A program made the position numbers and the translations under genes. Under the pieces are notes generated by a model. The model saw only the letters and a list, made by a program, of their open reading frames with translations, made no database searches and had not been told where the DNA came from. From Marsupella aquatica (Eukaryota > Marchantiophyta): 64,000 bases of DNA. Each line of letters opens with the position of its first letter. Position 1 is the stretch's first letter. The DNA is taken from positions 16,616,001-16,680,000 of the forward strand of contig OZ316898.1 in assembly GCA_973895155.1 (NCBI GenBank). Reading direction: 5' to 3'. Shown piece after piece: positions 1 to 12,112 of this stretch.

Positions 1-2300
1 TCCAAGAGGTGGTGCTGCACCAATGGAATGGGCAGGGGAGTCGTGCTTCCCTGTATGGTGTGGGTGCGGGTTTAGGAAAGAGGAATATTCCAACCTTGCA
101 AGGAATCTATTGGGGGCTCTCTTTGGAGGTACTAGGCCCGGTACTAGGGCCTTCATTGGGTCATTTGTGAACAATGACATGTCATAAATACCAATGATTA
201 CAAATAGGGTTGACCATTGAAACCGTCATATGGAATGTCATATAAGTCAAATGACGGGATTTGTTGTTATTTGAGGGGGTCCTTTGTGGAGTCATTGAAG
301 ACAAACATAAATGACCAGTTTGAGGCTAGGTGCTGGAGGTGGGCCCTAGAGTGCCATGTGGCCCCACATGGGGCTGGAAACCCCTCTACTAGGTGCGGGA
401 TATTATATTTACTATTCTTCAACCATTAGTTGCACCATAATTAATGTTGAATCATATTTTTGCATTTACCTAAGGCATGATGAAACTTTGGGGAAATCAC
501 TCCCAAGTCATACGGCTTTGGAGTGATTTGCCAAAAGTCTCACCATGTGAAATAATAGTTGTTTTCTTGTTCTCCAAGAGGTAGGGCAAAACTAGGGGAA
601 GGTTGTTGTCCTTCTATTTAACTGTGTCATATCTATGCCAGTGTTTGGGTGGGGAATATTCTATTCCATTGCAAAGGAAATGCGAGGGGGCACTCCAACA
701 GGTAGTGTAATCTTCACTAGGTCATATTGGAGTAATGGTGTTCATTAAAGCCAATGACAATAGTAAGGGTCATTTTGGCAGTCATATTGCAGGTCATTTG
801 GACCAAATGACTGCATATGTGGTCATTATAGAGGTCCCTCATAGTGTCATTATGGACCAACATAAATGACCAGTTTGGTGCTAAGGATTGGAAGTGGGCC
901 CTAGACTGCCATGGGGCCTTGCATGAAGGTGGCAACCTCTCCACTAGGTGCGGGACACTATAATCATCATTGTCCAACCACTAGTTGTGCCATGAACACT
1001 TTGGAGCCATCTTTTTGCGTTTACTTAAAGCATGATAGAACCTTGGGGAAATCACTCCCAAGTCATACAGATTTGGAGTGATTTGCCAAAAGTGTCACCG
1101 TGGTTGAATACCATCATTATCAATGGCAAATTGAGCCTTTTGTTTTGTCTCTCCAAGAAGTAAAGCAATGTCACCAATCAATGGAAGGTTGTTGTTCTTC
1201 TATGTAAGTGTGTGATTTTTGTGTTGATGTTTTGATGGGGATACTCCATTTTGCATATGAATAGTGTCGGGGCATTGTGAGTAGGTGTTGTAATCTTCAT
1301 TGGGTTATTTTGGAGTAATGTTGTGTCATTAGTGCCAATGACTGCACTAAGGGTCATTTTGGGAGTCATTTTGGATGTCATTTGTACAAAATGATTGCAT
1401 ATGAGGTCATTAGACAGGTCCCTCATGATGTCATTATGTACCAGTAGAAATGACCCTTTTAGGTCTAGGAACTTTGGGTGGGCCCCAATGTGCCATGAGG
1501 CCCGCCATGGGGCCCTACATGAAGGTGGTAACCCCTCCACTAGGTGCGGGACACTATACTCATCATTGTCCAACCACTAGTTGTTAGTTACATGAACATT
1601 TTGGACACATGTTTTCACGTTTACTTAAGGCATGATGCAACCTTGGGGAAATCATTCCCAAGTCGTACAACTTTGAGGTGATTTGCCAAAAGTGTCACCA
1701 AGGATTAATACCATCATTTGCAAAGGCAAATCGAGCCATTTGTTTTCTCTCTCCAAGAGGTAGCGCAACACCAATGGAAGGTTGTGGTCCTTCTATTTAA
1801 CTATGTCATGTTTGTGATGGTGTTTGGATGGGGGATATGATATTTTGGGGATATTTTGCAAATAAATTGTGACGGGGCACTCTGGGAGGTAGTGTAATCT
1901 TTATTAGGTCATTTTGGAACAAAGTTGTGTCATAAATGCCAATGACTACAAATAGGGTCATTGAAACGGTCATATAGGATGTCATATAGGTCAAATGACC
2001 AGACTTGTGGTCATTACATTGGTCCCTTGTGGAGTCATTTAATTAGAAGAAGCTCAAATGACAAGGTTTGAGCTAGGGGCTGGAGGCGGGCCCCTAGAGT
2101 CATAAATGTGGTACTACATAGTGCTGGGAACCTGCCTCCGGGTCCAGTACACTCTACTGTATACTATTCTCCATCCATTAGTTGTGGCATAAACCTGCAC
2201 TTTGGGATATGGGGGTTCTCTTTTTGGAGGTACTTGTGCTTCATTGGGCCATTTGTGAACAATTCTACGTCAGAAATGTCAAATAATGACCTCCTATAAT
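1..2300. repeat. ~580-bp degenerate tandem repeat, about four units
   Basis: A unit opening with CTCCAAGAGGTRG recurs at about 2, 572, 1151 and 1752. In each full unit it is followed by a short hexanucleotide-rich block, a segment beginning GGGCACTC.GG.AGGTAGTGTAATCTT, a run of GTCATT/AATGAC motifs, the phrase CCACTAGGTGCGGGA, and then ACCTTGGGGAAATCACTCCCAAGTC. Identity between units looks like roughly 75-85% by eye. Short open frames here repeat between units and are by-products, not genes. The block is best read as an amplified subterminal region of the CACTA-like element ending at 8748. Confidence 0.75.
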
Positions 2301-2439
2301 GTCATTGTGATTATGATATGGGAGTACCAAATCACCCAAAATGGGGCCATTAGAGGAGTCCCTCATGCTGTCATTGAGGAAATAGGTTAAAATGACCCAA
2401 CTGGCCAGGGCTAGGGGTAGAGGTGTTTAGAGTTTAGAG

Positions 2440-5400
2440 TGTAAACCTAAACCCTAAACAATGGAAAGGCTCTGTTTGGAGGGATGCAGTTCCTCATTGG
2501 CTCATTTGTGTGTTGTGTCATAAATTCCATACAATGACAGAAAATGGGGTCATTGATGCTGAATACCCAACTATTTCATGCATTAACAATACCTAATGGC
2601 TATTTTGGTCCCAATTTTGGTCTTCCTTTGGCCCCCTCTTCTCCATGGTCCCATTCACCACAATATGGGTGAAATATGGATTAACTAGGGCGGTGAATGA
2701 GGACAATAGTCAACAATATTAATACTCCAAACAAACAAAGCAAAGGCCACAAATCAACTGCCTTACACCTGGGTTATTGCAAAATGAACATAGTGTAGGG
2801 AGTTCTTATCAAGTTCTTAACGTACCAGGACGTACTAATAAATAAGCAAAAACAAAGCAAAAACATCATTAACTTGTTAAGGCAAGCTTAATACTAAATT
2901 TGAGAGTGTTAAACTTTAGTGTCTCCTTTGCTAACCTTTGCCACAAAGTTTCAATAATAATGAGGAACAAGAGGGAAATTTAATTGTTTGTGACTCAGTT
3001 GGTAGATGGACAAAATGTTTCTCTACAAATAAAGCTTTGTTTGGAGATATTCCACTTTACACAACATCTCTACTATCTGAAATGCTTGCACTTATGTAGA
3101 GAACCCATTCCCTGGGCCCCAACAAAGATACTGAAGCCCCCCTGCACGCATGAAGGTAATTTATATTTTATTGGCCTGTAATAATCATAATGCATTTTTT
3201 TGAATGAAGGGATTATATTAACCTTGGATTAGTATATTACAATACAAAAGCCTTATTATATCCATTCAAAATTTTATTTTTATTTCTAAGGAAAGGTGTG
3301 ACATAGTCAACAAAAACATGTGTCATTTTTATATTGGTCCACATGTCATTGCATAAAAGTAGGGGTTATGTAACTCAAAATATAAAATTAAATATTTTTG
3401 TAAGCTATTGAATCTACACTCTGGGCATAGTGGAGGTTCACGGGCCGTCTCGGGTAGGTTTCACGGGTGGGGTGGGGCGTGGGCACGTTCTTGGTGAGAG
3501 GGATTTGAATCCTCCCGCGTGACCTCGCTTCCCTCCTGCACATTGTCCCTCATGCCCATCTTTAGCAGCCGCTGACCGCCATAGCTTTCCGTTGGAGAGT
3601 TGTGAGAGCGTGGGGAGGGATTGATGGTGGTTTGCGATGCTCTCGATCTAGATTTGTGGAAGGTCCGAAAAGAACAAGCAGATGTAGCTGTACGTGAACA
3701 TTGCGCACAGTGGATTGGGAGTATTGCTTCAGTGTGACTAGTCTTTGTATAATCCTATTGTTGGTGCTGGGTGGATGGATCGGACAGTTCAGAAAGTTCA
3801 GGCTTGAATGCCTTCGTCACTCATTGTGTTGTAGCGTTTTAACACATCATTCTTGTTTTGGACAAATTGATGGAATGGTAGGGCCCTGGGGGTAGGGCGC
3901 AGGGCAATACACTGTGTTAGTGTTGTTGAGTTCACGGTTTGATTCAAACCTTGCTGATTGAAATTTTCTAATTGATCAGTAGGATTATGAACGAGGGTGG
4001 TAATCGACTGGAGGACCCACTCAAGGACTACTATTGGACTGGAGAATGTCTGGCCAAGACAAACGATGGCTCCAAGAAGAGTGGCGCACTCAACTTCAAT
4101 ACTGTGGCATTGCTGACAACCTGATTGGCACAAACGGTCGGAGCTAAATCACAAGAATGCCTTTGTGATTGCTTTGCTTTCGATGGTAGTTGTGATTGAG
4201 AGCCTTTGAGTGGGGAGGACGGGGCTACAAGGTCGACAAGGCATATACAATTTTGAGCAAGAGCAAGATTTGCAATTGTAGAGACAAAGGACGGATGCAA
4301 CAATTTTAGTCACAGGCCTTTTGGTTTCATTTTAGCAGCCGAGGATGCAGCACTTCCAATCGCAAGCCTTCTAGGCTCACTTTGGCTGCAAAGGACGTAG
4401 CACTTGCAATTATTGCAGGCCTTCCGGGTCTACTTTTTGGCAACAGATCAAGCTAGGACACAGCTTGCAGCGGCACTTCCAGCCCTTTTGTAGACGGTAT
4501 GTTAGCTTTTTTCGCTAATTAAAAGAATTTTAGGAAAGAAGAATTGGCACATGAATCATATATTGAAAAGCAATCCGTCATTTTGTATGTCTTCACAAGA
4601 AGCAGTGCCATACACGTCCATCACTAACTAAAATCCAATAGCCCAGTTGAATAGATTTTGTTGCATTTCAGAGGTAGCCGCATTTATGGAGCAACGTTTC
4701 TAACCGTGTATTGATTCCAAGGCTATTCAAGAACTTATAGTGCCTCTCGGATTTTGATTGTTTATTGCTTAATTTGCTAGTTGGCCAGTCATATATCTGA
4801 ACGTCAGCATTTAGCGTGAGATTGTACAGATCAATTCTATGGTATCTGGAGCTATTCCTCACTAAATCCCATCTAGTCAAGTAATTACGTACTATTGGTC
4901 TATTGTTCGGCGCCTCACTCAATTCAGCCAACAAGCCAAAAACGGTTCCGACAGATGGCTACGAAAACACATTGGAAACTACTATAAGTTCCAATTATGA
5001 GAGATATGATTGATTTTAATGTCTGAGAATTTGAAGGCAAGAAATCTGGCTTTATACTCTTTTCGGGGTCAGTGTTGGTAGAAACGGATCATATTTCTAT
5101 GTGAGCAGATTAGTTTAGTCAGTGTTTTATGATATTACAAAACCGAGAAGGATCAAAGCTCCGCGTTGTATTCTCAATCTGGATTATTTTCCCCTCAAGA
5201 TCTTTGAAACCTTTTTGGCTTCGTACTACTACTGCCGTGGAATTTTTTGGGAATAATGATTCTACATGTAGACTAGCCAGGTTAAGCATGGAAAATGCAA
5301 TTGTCACCGCCCTATACTTGGGAATAATTAAGTTTACCTGACTTAAAAATTGTTCTTTACAAATGTCAGAGTTCGGTCCCACAGATTGCAATATATGACC

Positions 5401-7800
5401 TTTTAATAGAAACCTTTCAGCATTGGAACTTGGAAGCTCTTGGCCTGTTGCTGCTGCTGTGCCTGCATGACATAGTAAGTATTAGCGGACCCACTTGGTC
5501 TAGCATTTCATTCCTCCTGCATGACATAGTAGGTACTAGCGGACCCACTTGGTCTGGCATGGATTGTGTCGTGGACTTCTACCTAAGTGCTAGAGGAATC
5601 ATTCAAGCTATGTGATATGATAGCTATGTGACAAGAATCCTGTGATAATTTTGGTTCCAATATAGTAGATGTTTTTGACTTTTGATTACAGGAATGTACA
5701 GTACTACTCACATCTTTTAGAAACGCCCTTCTTCGGGATGGGAATATTTTTGTAATCTCAAATAGTTATTCAATCTCAAAAGCTTACATCACTGCAGCTC
5801 TACGTTTGATTATAGAACTATACAATACTCCCATCTTTTAGAAAAGCACTTTTTGATGATGCAAACATTTTTTAATCTGAAAAGCTTACATCGTTGCAGC
5901 TCCGCTCACACTTTTTGGAAAAGTCCTGCGAAGAATAAATCTTGAACAGTTTTCAATCTCAGAAGTTTTATTATATGTTTTGCAGCTCTCACCCAGGACT
6001 TGCAGCCTACGTAAATTTGTGTGGTGACTTCTTCAATAACAATATGTGTGGTAATGATTGAAGCAATGCCCTATTGGTGCAAGCGGTTGTGCCTGGAGAA
6101 TAATTGTAGTAATCTTATTTTGGTTTTATGGTGGAGACCGTTGTGCGTGAAGAATAATTGTTTTTCTTGGTAATGTTTGGAAGTGGTTATTTCAGGCTGT
6201 GGAGCTTTAAACAAAGGTGGAGGCCCTGTAGAAAAAATTGACACCCTGTCCCAACACGAGTGGCCAGAAATCCATAACAGGTAGGCCACATAGTGATGTA
6301 GCGCCCGCATATCTCATCTTGAATTGTTTGGTTTGGCTTTCCTCATTTCTTAAATTCTATTTTGTTATTCTCACTATTTTCAAAGGCGACCAATACATCA
6401 CGAGCATAGGTCATTTTCAAAGAAACTGGGCCACTTTTGGTTATCATCAAGAATCTTGTATTTTGAAGAAGTGTTGAGAACGGTCTGCAGCAGCTGTGTG
6501 TATTACTTTATGCTAGGAATCTCCTATCTTGTTTGGCATGCACATGGTGATGATCATCTCTGAATAGTTTTGTGTGCACAATCCCATGCAAAACTTGGGC
6601 CTGTATCATATTTTGTAATTATGTCATAGAAGATACGTCATTCAAACTAAGCCAGCAATGAGATGTGCAAAATATTCAAATTTATTCCAGCTGAAGTCAG
6701 AGAGTTACTACTTAATTTTCTCTTAGCTGGACTTGACAGATTGGTCTTCTAAGGTATGCACTTGTGCTCTATGGATCATTGGGGGTACTACCTATCTTTG
6801 TCTGAAGTGGAGGGTGGAATTTTGACCATTAACAATCACTTGGCGAGCTTCCATTTTTCACAGTTGCTAAGGAAGGGGACTCGACTGAACAAGCAAGTTG
6901 TAAGAGCTCTACCACCCAGGGCTCTGCCCAACTATGTTGTAAGTTGGTATGTTTTAATCTTAGCAGTAAATGGTTATCACAAAATCAATAGTTCTACAGT
7001 TATCTAATATCATGCTTTCTTATTTGGTTGTTGTCCTTGGAGGTGGCTGTCACTACTTCAATTCAAGATGTAACTGGGTTTTTGAATCACATCGTAGCTA
7101 CATCCACCAGCATGAAGTGTCTGACCCCTCTGTAAGTCTCTGATCCCGCTTCCTCATGTGGTATATTTTGTGGCACCTGGTTTTTATGGTTTATGGTGAC
7201 TGCAAAGAAAAATTCATGATCAGCTACGAACTTACAAGTTCTGTGTGTGACATATAGGATTGCCTTTGCTTCAATACACATCTTGCTGTGATCAAATTCT
7301 TGTTAGTTTGACAGTGAGAATGTTGTGTTCGCTTGTGAGTCATTTACAGACCCCACATTCAAAAGAAGAGATCAGTGCCATTGGGGTTGTGAAATTGGAT
7401 GTTGATGAGTTGAAAGGCACTATGAAGGAGTTGGCAAGCATGATGACTACATGGATGGTCCTTTCTTCCGAGTGCGTGTGATTGAAGTGTTTGTAGATGT
7501 GGCATTGTCATTTGCTAATGCTGGGGAGAACCAGTCTAAGTTATCTCATGTGAAGGGGATGAATGCCCTGTGGAACTCTAGATTGCTCAAGAAGCAGTAG
7601 AAGCAGCCATGGGCCAAGAAACACTAGACATGATAGAAGTAGGTTTTGTAGAATGAGAATGACAACTTTGTTTTTCTACACACATTCAGAGTTGTTAGGT
7701 ATTTTAGATTGCAGCACTTGATATACATCTAATAATATTGTGTATGCTTTTTCTCAATGTCTGTTTTCTTCATAAATTTGCATTGAGTTGAATAACTATT
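2440..7800. other. Transposon interior without recognisable genes
   Basis: No family-level protein similarity is visible on either strand. Minus-strand open stretches at 4668-4934 and 5119-5391 (about 90 codons each) have a protein-like composition and could be exons of a captured host gene, but I do not recognise them. A GC-rich stretch with mixed coding potential lies at 3420-3700. A 54-bp tandem duplication with copies starting at 5462 and 5516 shares CCTGCATGACATAGTA and the following GCGGACCCACTTGGTCT. Confidence 0.4.
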
Positions 7801-7810
7801 GTGTTCAATA

Positions 7811-7890
7811 ACTATTGTGGGACTTAAGAATGTATCTTGTATGAATATCAACTATTGTGGGACTTAAGAATGTATCTTGTATGAATATCA
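7811..7890. repeat. Exact 40-bp tandem duplication
   Basis: The 40 bases at 7811-7850 (beginning ACTATTGTGGGACTTAAG) are repeated without a mismatch at 7851-7890. Perfect identity implies a recent local duplication in otherwise decayed DNA. Confidence 0.95.
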
Positions 7891-8748
7891 ATTGGATTTG
7901 TTAGGTATAGAATGTCTCTTTAGTGTTTCATTCAGCAAATCTATTGAATGACTTTGTAGTGTATGATTCTTGAATGACATGAATTTTTGTCCAATATGAC
8001 CATTTAAATTTGTATAACTCCAAGTCATTGAATACATGACTTGAATGACATATAAAATGACTGATCTAATGGTCATCATGAACTTCTGTAATTGCATCCA
8101 ATATGACCCACCTCAAGTCATTAAAGACATAGCCTTAATGACATATAAAATGACTGATCTTATGGTCATTATAGACATATATAAATGTGTCCAATATGAC
8201 TCTTTTCAAGTCATTCCAAACATGTCATTAATGACCAGTGTGTATCTCTACGTGTTTCTTCCCAATTTAACCATGTGTCTATATATGACTTGTCTATAAT
8301 GTAGTCATTTTGGACACGTCCAAAATGACCCAAATTTATTGCCACATGGTTAAAATCCTTTGAGCCACATGTCATTCCTTGATTTGTTACATATTGTGCA
8401 TCATTTTGGACAAGTCCAAAATGACAAATGATCTTTGTTTTTTAATTGCCACGTGGCATTATATAATTGGGTACGGATACAATCGACGGTGAACGGTGAT
8501 TGACCGTTGACGGTGGTTTTTTGGTCATTTCAGACCGTTCACCATTTATGACCAAATCATAAATTAAGTCATTTCAGACGGTATAAAATGACCACATGTT
8601 TTTTGCGTCATTTGTCCGAAAGGACCGTGACCAAAATGTCCGTTGTGACGCGTCTGGAAAGACGAGAATGACTGCGTCATTGTTTTGTTGAAAAGACCAT
8701 ATAAATAGTCATTATTGCGGTCATAAAGAACCTTGTTTTGTACTAGTG
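7890..8748. repeat. Right subterminal repeat region of the CACTA-like element
   Basis: Dense GTCATT/AATGAC and TGACC hexamers occur in both orientations. A ~93-bp tandem unit starts at 8044 and 8137 (AATGACATATAAAATGACTG). Two perfect 24-bp palindromes lie at 8305-8328 and 8401-8424 (TCATTTTGGAC arms). The region ends in GTTTTGTACTAGTG at 8748. In the CACTA family such repeats are binding sites for the TNPA-type protein; here that role is inferred from position and density. Confidence 0.65.
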
Positions 8749-8751
8749 GAT

Positions 8752-10227
8752 GGTCATCTTTTCATCTTGAGTTTCTTCTCTCTCTGATTTTCTCCCCCTT
8801 GAATAAAATCCAAATGGTACGTAATGAGTGAAGCAAATGTATACCAGCGCCCGATGCTAGCCAAACATTTGTTGTCTAAATACAAGTTATGAGTAGCCAT
8901 CTAACAGTTTTAAGTAGCGCTTGGCCTAACCAAAAAAATTGACAAAATTTAAGCAGAAGAACAATAAGTCTGATATGTCATGTTTTCTTCCGGATCGTGT
9001 TCACTTCAATCCTGCGTCAAGTTTTACTTTGGCGCGTGGTTTTTGGCTCCGGTCAACATGCGTGACTTCTGTCTCACATCTTTTTTGAAGCTTGTTTGCA
9101 GAAGCTTCCACGTCTCCCACTAAACCTTCTGTCATTTATGACAATAATTTTTGAGGAACTAAAGATTTGGACAATTTCAAAAAGACGTCTTTCTCAGATT
9201 CATCAAAAGGCGTATCTCACTTATTAGTATCAAGGTCCCAAGGATAGTTTGTTTGCCCCCACTAAAAAATGTGACGTGGAGGGTTGGATCAGTCTGCAGG
9301 ATACATCAAGAAACCTCACTGAAAGTATTCCCATCCATGGCGGACCACTTTTGAAATGCAGGAGGGTAAGCCCAGAAATAAGCAAGTGAAGCGCTCTCCA
9401 TGGACATGAAAAACCAATAAAGATATCTCTTTGCTTGCTTCTGGTTTGCAAAGTAAAATCTTCTTTCTCCCCGTACTTCAATGCCCACATTGTGTTGAAG
9501 AACTTGGCCTTCACAGTATCTCCATAAATTTTAAAATCATTACAAACGCTCTGGATTCAACTTGTCCGAGAGCAGTCTACAACATCCCTATTGAAATTCC
9601 TTCTATCCAACTCCACATGTGCCATGCATGTATGACACCATTGTTTCACAGGTTCATCATTGACACTCGGCAGATGGAAATTGTTTTTGAAGTTCTAGGG
9701 TGCAATGCACCACAAGAACAATAGAACGCAACTTAGGGTCCAAAGTTGAGACAACAATGAAGAGTTGAGCATGTTGCATTATACAAATCACAGAATCTGC
9801 TTTCCGTTCCCGCTTGTTGTTTTTTTTGTCAGAGTGTATTTTTTGCACATGTCAACAGAAAATCATCAAATTTGGGACTTACGAGTGGAGTGATCTTCAA
9901 GGTCTTCATGTTCCCTTCTTTCATGGCCTCCTTCATCATCATTGCATGACGCCTCGCAACCTCCTTCCTTTGACCACGGCCGCCCTTGAGTGTTAGCAGT
10001 TGCCATGTCCAATTTGAACTAGAGAGAGTAAGACTTGATCAATCTTGTTCTCACACAAGATGTAAACAAGGGCCTCCAAAGGTATCTTCTTGGTATACCA
10101 AGAGCCTTTCCTTGTCTTCACGCGAATCACCCCAAAGCGTTTGAAGTTTCTGGAGTCAATTATTGTCTTGTAACAATCAAGGTCATGGGACAAAATCAGA
10201 TTGATTCTATCTACATTGAGGATCCAC
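8752..10227. other. Spacer with a decayed minus-strand coding remnant
   Basis: No intact gene is visible. On the minus strand between about 10193 and 9230 there are consecutive open stretches separated by stops and frame changes. One holds a W-C-x2-C-x2-H pattern (near 9630) and another an aromatic-rich segment (9306-9488). They look like pieces of one decayed gene, but I do not recognise the family. The rest of the interval is non-coding. Confidence 0.3.
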
Positions 10228-10229
10228 GA

Positions 10230-11117
10230 CAGTCCCGGTTTGAGCTATCGGACACCTTGTCGTGTTTTTGGACACGACAAGTTGTCATTTGTCGGACCAA
10301 AAATGAAGAATTTGTCGGATATTCCTATATATTCCTTGGCCGGGTCCCGACATTTCCCGAACACTTTCAAACCCTCCTAGTCGGGGAAAACAACTCGGGC
10401 CGGATGAAGGGTCAGGTCGGGGAGGGGAGGTCGGGTGAAAGGGTCGGGGCCTGGTGAAGGGTTGGTCGGGGAGGGGAGGTTGGGCGAAAGGGTCGGGGCC
10501 AGGTGAAGGGTTGGGTTGGGGAGGGGAGGTCAAGCGAAAGGGTCAGGGCCGGGTGGAGGGTCGGGTGGAAGGTCGGGGTCGGGCAAAAGGGTCGGGGCCG
10601 GGTGGGCAGTTGGGGCTTCGGGCTTGGGCTCGGGGGGTCACTTCCACGGAAGTGACACATCACGTGCAACGAAGTATAGGCCCATTTAAATGGGTGTGGC
10701 GGAAGACTTCCAAAGTTTGGTGGAAGAACACATAGGGCATGTTTTATTGATTGGTCGACTTTAAAGAACACATAGGCCTATTTAATTGCAAAAAATACTT
10801 TCTTAAAAATTTTTAGGGGTTTTTTTTTAAGTGACAAAATTTAAAGAAAGAAAGGGATTTGCAAAAAAATATTTTTCACTTATAAGTTAGGGGGTCAAAC
10901 CCTAAAACGTCGCACACAATGTATGGCCCTCCATATAGTGACCCCCCCGAGGGCTCAGGCCGTCAGGCCGTTGGCCATCCGGGTTGGGGTCGGGGTCGGC
11001 CAATGATGGGTCGGGGTCGGGCCGTCGTGCTGCTGTGGAGGGTTGGGCCGGAGTGGTCGGGGCCTAGTGGAGGGTCGAGGCCGGGTGGAGGGTCAGGCCG
11101 GGTTCAGGGACTCGGGC

Positions 11118-11149
<32 letters not shown>

Positions 11150-11900
11150 TGTAGGGTCGGGCCGGGTTCAAGGTCTTGGGAGGGGCCAGGACTGGGTCGG
11201 GATAGGCGGCTTAGGTTTAGGGGCGACCGGATTAGGGTTAGAGGGAGGCTAATTAACCTAAATTAGACAAATGTTAGGGTCCGAGGAGCTTTGGCAAAGG
11301 GATAAAAGGTGACACTCTTCATGTTTTCTTTCATTCTACAACTTTGCTACTACAACTTTCATGCCCTTTGGCTAATGAAGAAAACAAGTAGAAAGGTATG
11401 CCTTGCTTCAAATTGAAGTTTTGATTTGTTTTAGTGTTGTTTATGCTTCCTTCTATGTGATTGTTTTATAATTCTCATTATGTTTATTTTAAATGGAGGG
11501 ATATGTATGAATCTTGTACGCGTAGGCTTGGAGCCTCGGCTCAAGCTGGGATATTTTGTGCAAGAGTTTTTCATATTTCCTTAACAATGAGACATCATTT
11601 TTTTATGAAGCAAAATATTTTTGAGGATAGAGAAACTTATGTGCGTGTGTACCTGGAGCCTTGGCTCGGTATGTGATATTTCACATGTGTGTCATGATTC
11701 CTTTAAAATGTTTTTCACTTCATAGATAAATGGTTGTTACGTTATACATATTCAAAAACTTAGGACGAAGTAGGGATGTAGGGGAGTATGAGAGATGGGG
11801 AAACTTTGTTGCGCAATCTTTGAGTTTTGACTTAGGTTGGGATAATTCAACAGAGTGTCCTAGGCTTTTATATTCGTCACAGCCAAGAAATTAAAAAAGG
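10230..11900 (+). repeat. Left copy of a long leader/terminal repeat with G-rich minisatellite
   Basis: This segment precedes the hAT transposase remnant. It starts near CAGTCCCGGTTTGAGC (10230), runs through a G-rich (GGTCGGG)-type minisatellite at about 10395-10640 and again at 10970-11200, and ends in a block with three spaced copies of a motif like TGGAGCYTYGGCTC followed by GGGATATTTTG (about 11528, 11651, 11829). The same elements in the same order, reverse-complemented, occupy 29900-31314. Homology is clearest between 11620-11760 and the complement of 30040-30165. It is either an ancient terminal inverted repeat or a second copy of the family. Confidence 0.65.
10395..11210 (+). repeat. 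G-rich (GGTCGGG) minisatellite, two blocks
   Basis: Block one (10395-10640) has a ~65-bp higher-order unit with GGTCGGGGAGGGGAGGT and GAAAGGGTCGGGGCC. Block two (10970-11200) degenerates into short GGGGTC repeats, including a run of about five consecutive GGTCGG units near 11115-11150. G is almost confined to the plus strand. The long open frames here on both strands are an artefact of the repeat. Confidence 0.85.
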
Positions 11901-12112
11901 AGAATAACAATCATATATTTCAGGGAAATGTGGTTGTTTAAGTTGTTTGTTATTTTGCTGGCATAGTATGAGTTATATGTTGCTTTGACATGGATGAAAT
12001 ATTTACACATGGAACAAATATTTATTTTGCGATGTTAAATTCTTTAACTTCAGGGTGTGTTGGAGGTGACGGTCTCATTCTTGAGAGTAAAGAGTCCTCT
12101 ATCTTGTCAACA

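Larger units (their letters stand above)
1..8748. mobile_element. CACTA-like DNA transposon, right portion (left end outside window)
   Basis: The right terminus at 8734-8748 reads, in reverse complement, CACTAGTACAAAACA, the classic CACTA (En/Spm) end. The candidate 3-bp target duplication on the right is GAT (8749-8751). The 900 bp inside this end and the first 2.4 kb of the window are both packed with GTCATT/AATGAC hexamers in both orientations, as expected of CACTA subterminal repeats. I therefore read the two regions as the two ends of one element. The left terminus is not in the window, so this pairing is inference. The interior (about 2.5-7.8 kb) shows no TNP2 or TNPA homology that I recognise, which suggests a non-autonomous element that may carry captured host sequence. 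Confidence 0.6.

Noticed and set aside
10285-11266. Long open frames on both strands rich in Gly, Arg, Pro
   Set aside because: They are translations of the GGTCGGG minisatellite, open on both strands because of the repeat, without any domain.
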